Assembly: GCA_943787465.1 (NCBI GenBank)
Contig: CALSMN010000009.1
Location: 57,115-121,114, forward strand
Direction of reading: 5' to 3'
DNA length: 64,000 nucleotides
Source of the DNA: an uncultured Bacteroidia bacterium
Lineage (GTDB): Bacteria; Bacteroidota; Bacteroidia; NS11-12g; UBA9320
The position numbers and the translations under genes were made by a program. This document shows positions 38,689 to 48,700 of the stretch, in pieces. The notes under the pieces are model-generated. The model made no database searches and had not been told where the DNA came from. It saw only the letters and a program-made list of their open reading frames with translations. The stretch's first letter is position 1, and each line of letters opens with the position of its first letter.

Positions 38689-39288
38689 TTAAACTCCGAT
38701 AGCCTTCAATAATTCTGGGCTTAATGGCTCAACTCCCGAACCAAAATGGCCGATTAGCTTACCATTCTCATCCATCAGAAATTTATTAAAATTCCAACTC
38801 ACTTTAAAATCATGGAGTTGGTTCCATTTTTTTTGAGTGAGCCATTGATAAATGGGGTGTTGATTATCTCCTTTCACATCAATTTTTTGAGTTAAGGGGA
38901 AAGTGACATCATAAGTTGACTTGCAAAATTGAGCAATTTCCTCGTTCGAACCTGGCTCTTGACCCATGAATTGGTTGCAAGGGAGACCAATAATCTGAAC
39001 TTGATCGCCATACATGGCATGTAATTTCTGCAAATCTTTGTATTGACCGGTGTATCCACATCTAGAAGCAACATTTACTAGAAGTATTTTTTTACCTTTA
39101 AAGTCACTCATTTGAATCATATGATCTCCAGTTAAGGCCGGGATTTGAAAAGAATAAAAATCGGTTGAAATAGACGTGTTATTGTTCATGGATTGGTTGT
39201 TTGTGGTATCGGTAGTTTGAAAACATGCTGAGAATAATAATAGGATGTTTAAAAAAAAGGAAGAGTGCATAACAGGAGAACATTTCAT
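38689..39288 (-). CDS. Lipoprotein glutathione peroxidase
   Basis: A glutathione-peroxidase-family thiol peroxidase. From the ATG at 39288 (MKCSPVMHSSFFLNILLLFS) there is a lipoprotein signal with Cys in LFSACFQ, then a low-complexity linker (TTDTTNNQSMNNNTSIS). The catalytic domain has NVASRCGYTGQYKDLQ with the peroxidatic Cys, GLPCNQFMGQEPGSNEEI with Gln and a second Cys, and VSWNFNKFLMDENGK with Trp and Asn. A lipoprotein location means peroxide defence in the periplasm. In bacteria this family usually works with thioredoxin-type reductants. It is convergent with the M1 peptidase, with one base between the stops. Confidence 0.93.
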   Translation of the reverse strand: MKCSPVMHSSFFLNILLLFSACFQTTDTTNNQSMNNNTSISTDFYSFQIPALTGDHMIQMSDFKGKKILLVNVASRCGYTGQYKDLQKLHAMYGDQVQIIGLPCNQFMGQEPGSNEEIAQFCKSTYDVTFPLTQKIDVKGDNQHPIYQWLTQKKWNQLHDFKVSWNFNKFLMDENGKLIGHFGSGVEPLSPELLKAIGV

Positions 39289-39383
39289 ATTGAATCTAGT
39301 TTTAATGTAAAAAAAATTAAAAATCACATACAGGTATAGTCAACATAAAAAAGTTTAGCTTAATTTTATATCAAATTTAGAAA

Positions 39384-41555
39384 ATGAGGAATTTGAAACA
39401 ATCTTTAGTGTGCCTTTTGTTGGTGTTGATGTCTTTGATTAGTAACAGTCAAAATGTTGTGAAAGATTGGCAAATGGTAGTTTCCAATAATGATGTATGG
39501 AACTATTTTGTGGGAACTAGTGAGCCTGCGTCCAATTGGTATCTTCCAAATTTTGATGCAAGTGGATGGTCGTCTGGATCGGGTGGATTTGGATATGGGG
39601 ACGGTGATGACAATACGGTTATTCCCGCCACTTCATCGGTGTATTTGCAAAAAACGTTCACGATTACAGATACTTCAGTAATTGCATTTTTGATACTTCA
39701 TGCAGATTATGATGATGCTTTTGTTGCTTATTTAAATGGTACAGAATTAGCAAGAAGTAACATAGGCGTAGCAGGCATTAGACCCTCTTATAATGCTTTA
39801 GCTAGTGATTTTATGGAAGCTAAACTTTATGCGGGTGGGCAACCCGATGAATTCATATTCAACAAATCTGAATTTAAACCCGTACTTAAAAATGGGGTAA
39901 ATACCCTTGCTATTCAAGTACATAATTTTAATGCTGCTTCAAGCGATTTGAGTAGTAATTTCTTTTTATCGTTAGGAATAAGTGATAATAGTAAAAATTA
40001 TAGAACGGTACCTAGTTGGTTCCAAACTCCAGATCTGGGAGGAACCTTGCCTAAAATGGTGATCACTACACAAAATAATGCGACTATTCAAAATGAGCCC
40101 AAGATTACAGCTCATATGGGGATTATTAATAATGGAAAAAAAATGCTGAATAAAATATCTGATCCATACACCGATTACGATGGAGCTATAGGCATCGAAA
40201 TTCGCGGGGCTTCCTCTCAAGATTTCCCCAAAAAGAATTATAGTTTAGAAACTCGACTTTTGAATGGAGACAATAATAATGTATCTTTATTTGGCATGCC
40301 TGTAGAAAACGATTGGATATTGCACGGACCTTATTCAGACAAGTCCTTGTTGCGTAATGTGTTGGCTTATCATATGGGAAAATCTACAGGAAGGTATACT
40401 CCTCGAACACAATTATGTGAATTATACATCAATGATAACTACGAGGGAGTCTATATGTTTACTGAAAAATTAAAGCGCGACTCCAATCGGGTAGATATTG
40501 CCAAATTGAAATCAGTAGATGTGACAGGTGAGGAACTGACAGGAGGCTATCTTTTTCAAATCGATCGGGATGATCAAAGTACCGAATTAGATGGTTGGTA
40601 CACCAATACTTGGCCCAGAAAGTTTGTTGCTTATGCTGATCCAGCCTATGATGAATTGGTCCCTGTTCAACGTGAATATTTAAAAGAATTTTATACGGGT
40701 TTTGAGGACGCCATGGAATTGTCCAGTTACCAGACAAATTATGGGTATTACGTTGACCAAAACTCATGGGTTGATTATTTTCTAATTACTGAAATAGGAA
40801 AACATATTGACGCCTACAAATTGAGTTTTTACATGCACAAAAAGAAATCTACCAATGGGGGTAAAATTCATTTTGGGCCCTTATGGGATTTTAATTTAGG
40901 TTTTGGTAATTTTGACTTTGCTTGCTCACCAGACCCTGACGGATGGTCTTATGAATTTCAAGGAACCTGTGACAATTCCCATCCTTTTTGGATCAAAAAA
41001 TTAACCGAAATACCTACAGTTTCTGATGCTATTCATTGCCGATGGAATCAATTGCGTGAGGGGCCGTTACACACTGACAGCTTGATGCAATTTATCGATA
41101 ACAAAATATTGGAAATGGGTGATGCGCCAACTCGAAATTTTGAACGATGGGATATTCTAGGAGAATACATTTGGCCCAATGATTATTACGGCGACACCTA
41201 TGAAGAAGAAGTTTCTTTTCTGAAGGCTTGGCTTCGAGACAGACTAGGTTGGATGGATGACAATATGTTAGGTAAATGCGTTGTGACAAGTGTAGGTTCA
41301 TTAGTAGAAGAGTCCTCAAGTATTGGTCTTTATCCTAATCCGGCAGCCGATCATGTTTTTATAGAAATTGACTTTCCTCAAATTCAGGGAACACAGGTAG
41401 AAATACGGAATATATTGGGGGTTACGTTGCTTAAAAATACGTTTGAAAGTGATGTTCAACGCATGGATGTATCGAGTCTGCCTTCGGGTTTGTATAATGT
41501 ATGTATCATTCAAAACAATGAGGTATTAGGGAATAAATCACTGTCGATTTATTAA
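39384..41555 (+). CDS. Secreted CotH-kinase-family protein with T9SS sorting domain
   Basis: A 723-residue surface protein. Signal MRNLKQSLVCLLLVLMSLIS ending NSQ; a beta-sandwich domain with YFVGTSEPASNWYLPNFDAS and GGFGYGDGDDNTVI (a pattern seen before CotH domains); then the CotH kinase-like domain with IEIRGASSQDFPKKNYSLE, NDWILHGPYSDKSLLRN, CELYINDNYEGVYMFTEKLK, GGYLFQIDRDD and FGPLWDFNLGFGN. CotH proteins are atypical kinases; the DRDD and DFNLGFG segments are consistent with metal/ATP-binding acids. It ends in a type A sorting domain (GLYPNPAADHVFIEID, SSLPSGLYNVCI, NKSLSIY). A second, different CotH protein lies at 53161. Confidence 0.9.
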   Translation: MRNLKQSLVCLLLVLMSLISNSQNVVKDWQMVVSNNDVWNYFVGTSEPASNWYLPNFDASGWSSGSGGFGYGDGDDNTVIPATSSVYLQKTFTITDTSVIAFLILHADYDDAFVAYLNGTELARSNIGVAGIRPSYNALASDFMEAKLYAGGQPDEFIFNKSEFKPVLKNGVNTLAIQVHNFNAASSDLSSNFFLSLGISDNSKNYRTVPSWFQTPDLGGTLPKMVITTQNNATIQNEPKITAHMGIINNGKKMLNKISDPYTDYDGAIGIEIRGASSQDFPKKNYSLETRLLNGDNNNVSLFGMPVENDWILHGPYSDKSLLRNVLAYHMGKSTGRYTPRTQLCELYINDNYEGVYMFTEKLKRDSNRVDIAKLKSVDVTGEELTGGYLFQIDRDDQSTELDGWYTNTWPRKFVAYADPAYDELVPVQREYLKEFYTGFEDAMELSSYQTNYGYYVDQNSWVDYFLITEIGKHIDAYKLSFYMHKKKSTNGGKIHFGPLWDFNLGFGNFDFACSPDPDGWSYEFQGTCDNSHPFWIKKLTEIPTVSDAIHCRWNQLREGPLHTDSLMQFIDNKILEMGDAPTRNFERWDILGEYIWPNDYYGDTYEEEVSFLKAWLRDRLGWMDDNMLGKCVVTSVGSLVEESSSIGLYPNPAADHVFIEIDFPQIQGTQVEIRNILGVTLLKNTFESDVQRMDVSSLPSGLYNVCIIQNNEVLGNKSLSIY

Positions 41556-41675
41556 ATTTATCGAATGTAACTACACGAATATAAAGCTATGGAGCGTTTT
41601 TGTGCTTGATTATTTCATAGTTAATTAAAAAATATGAATGGTGACATACTTACAGGAATATAGCATTTCCTTCAT

Positions 41676-42344
41676 TTAATTTGCAAATCGATACAATAGA
41701 CTCAGCCCTGTTTTTTGCATGAGATCCGATTTTTTTTCATTGTCATACCCGTCTATAGCATCTGAAAAGTTGACGATAAAATCGGTAGATGCTAAAAGTT
41801 GGATGCGTGGACCAAACTCAAACACACAACCCAAAGCGACTGAAGTTGTAGCACATGTACCTTCCGTGATGCTAAATAATCCCTGATCAAGGGTAAAGTA
41901 TCGCTCACCTGCAAAATTATTGAGGCCTATACCTCCTTGATAAAAGGGACGGGCATAAAATACATTGGGGTTTAAGCGATTATTGATGTATTTACGGTTA
42001 ACAAAATATTTTCTGTAATGTAGACCCAGCAGGTTAATGTAGGATTTAGCATATTGGTTTTCTTTTTCAGAAGTCATTTCTCCTTTGGTAAAACTCATAA
42101 ATAAACTGGATTGTAAGCCTACAGGTATTTCTACATTTACACCCACTGCCAGGTCTATTTTTGTATTGGTTCCATTTATTCCCCGCAGATCAATATCAGT
42201 ATATCCGTTATCGAGTTGTGTTTCTCCCTCGTATAAATCAAAAAGATGGGCAGCTTCTATTCCTATTCTTACTGGTGGTTTACTTTGTGCTTCTACAGCA
42301 TATTTACAAAGCATTGCTAGGCAAAGGATAAACGTTTTTTTCAT
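41676..42344 (-). CDS. Outer-membrane beta-barrel-like protein of unknown function
   Basis: A 222-residue protein with signal peptide MKKTFILCLAMLCKYAVEAQ. The mature part shows alternating strands (KIDLAVGVNVEIPVGLQSSL, SYINLLGLHYRKYFV, TSVALGCVFEFGPRIQLLAS) and ends KTGLSLLYRFAN with the aromatic C-terminus of barrel proteins. No family recognised. It lies 9 bp downstream of the LamG/HYR cargo gene on the same strand, so it is probably in its operon and could be an outer-membrane partner of it. Confidence 0.65.
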   Translation of the reverse strand: MKKTFILCLAMLCKYAVEAQSKPPVRIGIEAAHLFDLYEGETQLDNGYTDIDLRGINGTNTKIDLAVGVNVEIPVGLQSSLFMSFTKGEMTSEKENQYAKSYINLLGLHYRKYFVNRKYINNRLNPNVFYARPFYQGGIGLNNFAGERYFTLDQGLFSITEGTCATTSVALGCVFEFGPRIQLLASTDFIVNFSDAIDGYDNEKKSDLMQKTGLSLLYRFAN

Positions 42345-42353
42345 TTTACTTTC

Positions 42354-44741
42354 TTATTGTTTTATAATGGGAATATTTTCATTGGTAGTTTGGCTAATTA
42401 TTCGAACCTGATAGCTGCCAGAAGCCAAACCGGATAGATCTATTTTTTGTACTGATTTATCTGTAGTTAACTCAATTACCGGCTGACTAAGGTTGTCTAT
42501 AATAACAATATCATGTTCTGGATCACCGTCTCTGAATTCGATAAATAAATCATTCGAAGTTGGGTTAGGATACACAGCTACTTGATTACGATCGATTACT
42601 TCTTCTTCTTGTATCGGAATACCAAATCCATAATAGGGACTCGCAGCATAGCAGCCATTAGTGTTTCCAACGACAACACTATAAACTCCTAATTCGTGCA
42701 CTTCGTAATAATAAGTTTGCTCATTGTTGATGGGCACACCATTCCGATACCATTGGTAATTTTCATATTCAGGAGCTACTTTAAGTAAATCGGAATTAAT
42801 CCGCTCTATAGTTGGAATAGGTGGAGCATCTACGATATCAATGATCAATGTATCTTGTGTAGTACAACCCATACTATCTTGAAAACTAACTGTAATCGTA
42901 TGGTTTCCAATTCCCGCTTCGGATGGATTAAAAGTAATGCCATCTCCATTCATACCCCTTCCACTGAAAATAACATCATTGCGGTTTCTGGATAAATTTG
43001 CTGGATTTTGGTTTACACAGAAGGAGGTATCATTCAATGCAAATGGCATATATTTTTCACGTACATCTACCTCAAAAAAGTACACCGTTTTATTCCCTAA
43101 TGCATCTATAACTTCAAAGGTATTAGTGGTAATTCCTGCTGGGAAAATACTACCCGAGGGGAGCCCCGATGTTTGTGTTATGGTGTAGTTACAGTTTTCT
43201 ATAATCGTGGCATCTGGATAAGTGAAAAGGGCATCACAATAACCTAACTCAACATTTTTAGGTTGAGATAACACTCTAGGAGCAATGGTATCCAATACCG
43301 TAACATTGGCATTTGCAGATTGAGAATTTCCTTGTAAGTCGGTTGCGAATAGTTGTATAAGGTTTAATCCACTATTACTACAATCAAAAGAACGCTGAGA
43401 AAGGGCAAGATTTGAAATGCTACAATTATCAAAGGAACCATCATCTATATCAGATACTGTTATGCTTGCTTTACCTGCTGCATCAAGATAAATGGTAATA
43501 TCCTTAGTTGAAAGCGAGGGTTTAATGGTATCTAAAACTGTAATTTGAGCAGAAGAAGAATCAATGTTACCATATCTATCGGAGACAATCAGCCAGGTAG
43601 TATTGTTACCTATATTGGAGCAATCAAATTGGGATTTTGAAAGTTGTATTGTACTGATACCACAATTATCCGAAGAGCCATTATTGATATCGGCGGCAGT
43701 TATACTAGCATTCCCCAATGAATTCAAATAAATGGTATCATTACGGGTCAATATAATGGGTAAGGTAGTGTCCCCGATAATTACGTTGCTGGTAATAACA
43801 CTATCGCAACCCGCAGCATTTTTTAATGTATCAGCATAAATGCCGGTGGATGTATAAATTTTCCCAGTTGGAGAGGTAATGCTATCACAATCGATTAAGT
43901 TTTGGGTGGTGAATGATTTTTTGAGTGTCGTGATGGTAACGCTATCGGTTATGGCATTATTTCCAATGTATTGTGTACAACGATACGTTGTTTTAGATGT
44001 AGGGACAACTTGGATGGATGATGTGGAGTCATTGGTAGACCATACATAATTTATTTTGGCAATTTTCCGAACACAACGCACGATAGATTGATCAGTTTTG
44101 AAGGGTGCAGCTACAGTTTTACAACTGGAAGCGGGCGTGGTATTTGAGTACAACTTGGAAGCATCACGAATTGATTCTTCTGAGGAGGACCAATAATATC
44201 CAGGGGATATCCAGTCATTGATTAGTTCTTTATTGGGGCATAAAAGATTCGAAACCTCGTCTACGGTGGGCAGATACCAATCATCATAACCCTCTTCTTC
44301 TAATTGGAGACAGTAGTTGGCGGCATAGTTTCCCGCATTGTAATCACCTAAAGAATCAACAATTTGCTGCGTATTAGAATCCCCGTCTATACTTGTAGCA
44401 TTGGTTAAAACATCCATCGGACCCCATTCCAATGCAGGACTAGTTTTGGAGACCATCAAAGAAAAACTGGACGTATTGAGGGTATTGCTGATATGTAGAC
44501 GAATTGGGGTCTCTTCGCATACGGTAGTATCTTTTTGCTGGATTCTATGTACAAATAAAAAAGTAGCGGTGTCTTCATCACAAGTTGAAAATGAGTCAGT
44601 AATAGAAAGGTATATTTTGCCTGAATTTTTAACCCAAATTTGTCTAGAAGTATCTCCAGTAGACCAATTATATCTTAAATAATCAGAACCTGCATCAATT
44701 TGTATACTGTCATTATGGAAAACCAACAAGGTATCAGGCAA
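42354..44741 (-). CDS. C-terminal part of a giant T9SS cargo protein (HYR and DUF1566-like domains)
   Basis: The open stretch starting near 44741 has no real start. The same frame reads upstream to about 45004 (YGIYSTNIGF, TACGSYTWTNG, NTIGCDSIVTLHLTV), so it is the continuation of the gene at 44939-45676 after a one-base frameshift. Contents in order: a DUF1566/Fibrobacter-type domain (LEWGPMDVL, GYDDWYLPTVDEVSNLL, YYWSSSE, RCVRKI), a GCDSVIT repeat (GIYADTLKNAAGCDSVITSN), three HYR-like Ig repeats (ITVLDTIKPSLSTKDITIYL and relatives), a PKD-like module (NYQWYRNGVPINN), and a type A sorting domain (VAVYPNPTSNDLFIEF, GLASGSYQVRI). It is a predicted surface adhesin-type protein. Confidence 0.8.
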   Translation of the reverse strand: MPDTLLVFHNDSIQIDAGSDYLRYNWSTGDTSRQIWVKNSGKIYLSITDSFSTCDEDTATFLFVHRIQQKDTTVCEETPIRLHISNTLNTSSFSLMVSKTSPALEWGPMDVLTNATSIDGDSNTQQIVDSLGDYNAGNYAANYCLQLEEEGYDDWYLPTVDEVSNLLCPNKELINDWISPGYYWSSSEESIRDASKLYSNTTPASSCKTVAAPFKTDQSIVRCVRKIAKINYVWSTNDSTSSIQVVPTSKTTYRCTQYIGNNAITDSVTITTLKKSFTTQNLIDCDSITSPTGKIYTSTGIYADTLKNAAGCDSVITSNVIIGDTTLPIILTRNDTIYLNSLGNASITAADINNGSSDNCGISTIQLSKSQFDCSNIGNNTTWLIVSDRYGNIDSSSAQITVLDTIKPSLSTKDITIYLDAAGKASITVSDIDDGSFDNCSISNLALSQRSFDCSNSGLNLIQLFATDLQGNSQSANANVTVLDTIAPRVLSQPKNVELGYCDALFTYPDATIIENCNYTITQTSGLPSGSIFPAGITTNTFEVIDALGNKTVYFFEVDVREKYMPFALNDTSFCVNQNPANLSRNRNDVIFSGRGMNGDGITFNPSEAGIGNHTITVSFQDSMGCTTQDTLIIDIVDAPPIPTIERINSDLLKVAPEYENYQWYRNGVPINNEQTYYYEVHELGVYSVVVGNTNGCYAASPYYGFGIPIQEEEVIDRNQVAVYPNPTSNDLFIEFRDGDPEHDIVIIDNLSQPVIELTTDKSVQKIDLSGLASGSYQVRIISQTTNENIPIIKQ

Positions 44742-44938
44742 TGAAAGGGGTTTACTGGTACGATTTTGTACTGTTAAATGAAGGGTTACAATACTATCAC
44801 ATCCTATGGTATTGATAAATGTATCTTGGTCTGAGGTGTTACTAGAAGTATAGGTGATCCCATTGGTCCAAGTATAGGAACCACAAGCGGTGATGGTGTC
44901 GGTGGAGTAAGAAGTAGCGTTAGTGATTATTGTATCAG

Positions 44939-45676
44939 TTATAATGTTAAAACCAATATTTGTACTGTAAATGCCGTATGGTTGAATAATGGTTTCTTGG
45001 AACTAATAGAGCTATCTAACTTAGCCCAAAACTCTATCGTAATATTATCTTCTGGGATGTCTACATTACAATCTCCTCGATCATTGACTCCATCAAAATA
45101 AAGGGCATTATTAAATTTACCATTTGTAAAAACTGGACCATTGAATAAATCCCCACTACCACCTACAGAATTGGCAAATTTAGTCCCTGAAGTTTCATCA
45201 AAATGCCATAACCCAAATGTATTTGTATCCACACTGAATGGAAGTCCTGAATTGTAGTGATTTGCAATTTCGGATGCAGACCGAACTACTTTTGACACGC
45301 GTAGTTCGTCAAGCAAACCTTCATAAAATACTCCGAAAGACGTGTAAAGTGAAGTTCCGAGAAGGAGTTTAGAGTAATCATACGGTAAATCCCTAAATGT
45401 TCCAGAATCTTTCAACACGCCGTCTAAATATATCTTACCTTCCCTATTGGATGCTTTTGTGAATACAAAATAATGCCATTGATTAGTATTCATGATCACC
45501 GAGACAGGTTTATTGGTGGGCTTTTTAAGAGCAGGTTTTTCAAGATAGTACATCAATGCTTTTTCACTAGTTATGATTGTAGTATCTGGATCACAATTTT
45601 GTGCTTGGGTATAGGAAGATAAACTGACAGCAAATACGCCAAAAATGAATGGAATTAAAATACGCTTAAGATTCAT
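44939..45676 (-). CDS. N-terminal part of the same cargo protein (LamG domain), frameshifted
   Basis: From the ATG at 45676 the protein begins MNLKRILIPFIFGVFAVSLS with cleavage after TQAQ. A LamG/concanavalin-like domain follows (WHYFVFTKASNREGKIYLDG, YDYSKLLLGTSLYTSFGVF, GLLDELRVSKVVRSASEIAN, NTFGLWHFDETSGTKFANS, ALYFDGVNDRGDC, TIEFWAKLDSSIS). The frame then runs into a stop at 44939. Adding one base near 45003-45007 (AGTTCC to AGTTTCC) would fuse it to FQETIIQPYGIYSTNIGF and the downstream frame ending at 42354, giving about 1100 residues. Whether the frameshift is real cannot be decided here. Confidence 0.8.
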   Translation of the reverse strand: MNLKRILIPFIFGVFAVSLSSYTQAQNCDPDTTIITSEKALMYYLEKPALKKPTNKPVSVIMNTNQWHYFVFTKASNREGKIYLDGVLKDSGTFRDLPYDYSKLLLGTSLYTSFGVFYEGLLDELRVSKVVRSASEIANHYNSGLPFSVDTNTFGLWHFDETSGTKFANSVGGSGDLFNGPVFTNGKFNNALYFDGVNDRGDCNVDIPEDNITIEFWAKLDSSISSKKPLFNHTAFTVQILVLTL

Positions 45677-45752
45677 ATTTTTCAAATATAGTAAAAAAGC
45701 AGAATTGGATCGATTATCCATTACAATCAAATAGCACCTCCTCCTATTTAAT

Positions 45753-45760
45753 TATATTTG
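45753..45760 (+). promoter_or_regulatory. -7 promoter element of the 2.4-kilo-residue T9SS cargo gene
   Basis: TATATTTG matches TAnnTTTG and lies 11 bp before the ATG at 45772. A GTG start at 45760 would overlap it, which supports the ATG. Confidence 0.4.
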
Positions 45761-45771
45761 TGATTACTGAG

Positions 45772-48700
45772 ATGATACGTATTGAATGTACACATATATT
45801 AGGATGTCTGCTATTACTATTTTTTTCATGGACTTCTCAAGCTCAGTCGAAGCTTAGCGTTACTATCCAAAATCCAACTGTGGTTCATTTATGTATTACA
45901 TCTGAGGATGTTAAAATCGAACTACGCAATATTACTACATCCTCGGTATCTGGGGTAGAAACAGAAGTGACATTACCAGCTGGAATTACCTATGCAGCAG
46001 GCTCCGTATCAGGCGTTGGCGTGTTCGAAAAAAACATTACCAATCTTTCTAAACCAGTATTTCGCGTTTCGGATGTGGGAGTAGCGCAAGCACGAACATT
46101 ATATATTAAATTAAACACATCTTGTAACCTGAGCTCTTTTCTTAATAATGGAGGCCTTGCTTTGCTCAAAACAACAACCCTTTATTCTGGCGGATCCGTT
46201 CAGAAAAATGGGGGAGTTTTGAATATAAAACAACCGGCAGTTGTCATTCAAAATATCACTAATCAGCTCAAAACAGCTGATCTAGGGGAAATATATGAAC
46301 GGAAAATCACAGTTAAAAATAGTGGATCTGGGAAATTAAAGTCCATAGTATTCAATCGCGTATATAATTCAGGGCATCAAATACTATCTTTCAATGGAAG
46401 AAACATCGTCAAAAATGGCAATTCGATTGAGGTAATTCTCGATTCAACAGATTTTAAAACCATAGGCAATAAAGATAACTTTTTCGATTATAATGAATCG
46501 TTTGATTTTATGGATAGTGTCCAAGTAGTGGCATGTTCCCAATTGAATGTTATTTATTATGCTTCCTGGGGTTGTAACACGGCGACTTGTAAAACCACTC
46601 AAAAGTCAGCCAACACCACCATTACTGCTAAAAAACCTGATCTTGTAATTACGCCAAGTTCATCTACGCTATCTTGTCTTTCAGATAGTTATGTTTATGA
46701 CCAACACCTAGTTATATACAACAAAGGGAATGATACAGCAAGGACCATTGATTTTTCAGTATTCCAATCTGCAGGTACAGGATACTATCCATATGCTATA
46801 TCCAAGATACTCACTTCTACATTTACGTACAAAAAAGCTTGGAAAGATACTGGCAAGTATATCAAACCCTATCAGACCAAATCTACCTCCTATTCTGGAG
46901 TATACAGTTGTTTAGGATTAGATGCTCAAGGTATGGCAGACTTGCTTCTTCCTGATTTAGCCCCTGGAGATTCACTCATTCTCCAATGGCAATCTCAATC
47001 TTGTTGTCCTACTGTGTGTAATTCGGGGACGTTGTACAATCAACGATGGAAATATAGTGCCACTTACCAAAATCAATGCAATACCAAAATAAATGTGAAT
47101 GAACGATATGGCAGCGTAGGTTCTGTTCAATCATTCAGCGTGTCCAAATTAATTCCTACCGATATTGTTGATGGCCAGACTCAGCAACTTGAATTTACTG
47201 TAAATAATGGTTATTTTTTCTATCAGAGTTCACGGTCACAGTTAACATTGTTTTTAAAAATACCCAAAGCCATTACACATTCATTATCAAGCGCGGATAT
47301 ACAATTTACGCATGCTAACGGTTCATCATGGTTGCCTAATCGAATATTCCAAAGTAATGATACTGTTTTTGCGATTTTTGATGGCACTCCCAAAGTAACG
47401 CTTCCGCGAAGTGAATTATTGATCAATATTAAGGGAGATTGTCAAAAAAATACATCAAATGCTTCAGAAACAATAGGATTAGATATAGTCTATAATCCGG
47501 ACACAACGTGCACCTCAGGATGTGCTATCCCAGTATATTGCACGTCGGATAAAATTAAAATACATTGTGCTACTTCGTGCGCTTCTGGGCTTCATTTTAA
47601 TGGATTTGAAGCGAGGAGGATTACCTTTGGTTTACCAGACAATGACAATGACGGATTGCCTGATAATACGGGATCTTTGGATTCTTCCAAAATCAAGCAT
47701 AATCGAATTATGTATGGAGATACCTTACTAACGACATTTAGAGGAAAGGTAAATAACGCAGGTTCAATAACTAATTGGAGTTATGGAAAGGCAACGACCA
47801 CCCTGGATTATGGCCGTTACCTATCAGCCAAAGAAGCGGCATTGACGATTTACAGGAATGGACTTAAAGTAATTACATGCACTCAAGTTCCTTTTACCTA
47901 TACAGCTACCGGCAATTCTAAAACGTACACTTTTGATGTAAGTGTAGGAAGCCTTAGCTCAGCTGGATGCTTACTCTATCCAACATTCAGATATGCAAAT
48001 ACCGATAGTCTGGTACTTGACGTGAAGTATGTGGTGGATCAAAATTTAAGAAGTTCAGTTGATTTACAATTGAATAATACTTTTTATTTGAGTTCGGTTT
48101 CTAGCCCCAATGCATCTCAAAAATTTTATTGTGATGATTTTTCTGCGCGATTGAGTTTGTTAGGTTATTATTTCACCAATTATGGGGCCAATAATTATTA
48201 TCAGGATGGGTGCAATAATTTCAATATCTATCAAAATTTTTATCTCAGCGTAGGTCGATGTTGTACTAATTATGGTGGAGGGAATATATTTCCATATGAG
48301 TACAGACGATGGGCAAAATTGCGTGAAATTATTGTACAAAAACCTGCAGGTTTTGATATAACCAATGGCAGTTTCAGACAGTATAGAACAAAGGGGACAG
48401 GTGCTACAGCAAATCAATGGATTAGCCAATTATTGCCGTATAGTCAAACCCAATCCGAAATAAAGTACATGACAGATTCTTTGTATGAAGATTTGGGGGG
48501 CTCAATTTATATTAGTGATGACGGTTTTCATGGAACATATACAGGGAGTCTGACACCCAATTGTAAGGCAAAAAATGGGGTAAATAATCTCGTTTATGGA
48601 TTTGTATTTGAGAAATTAGGCTACCTTGGCACAGGACTAGACACTATTTTTTCAGGCAATTCAAGTGATATCATTACTTACACAAGACCTAACCTTAACA

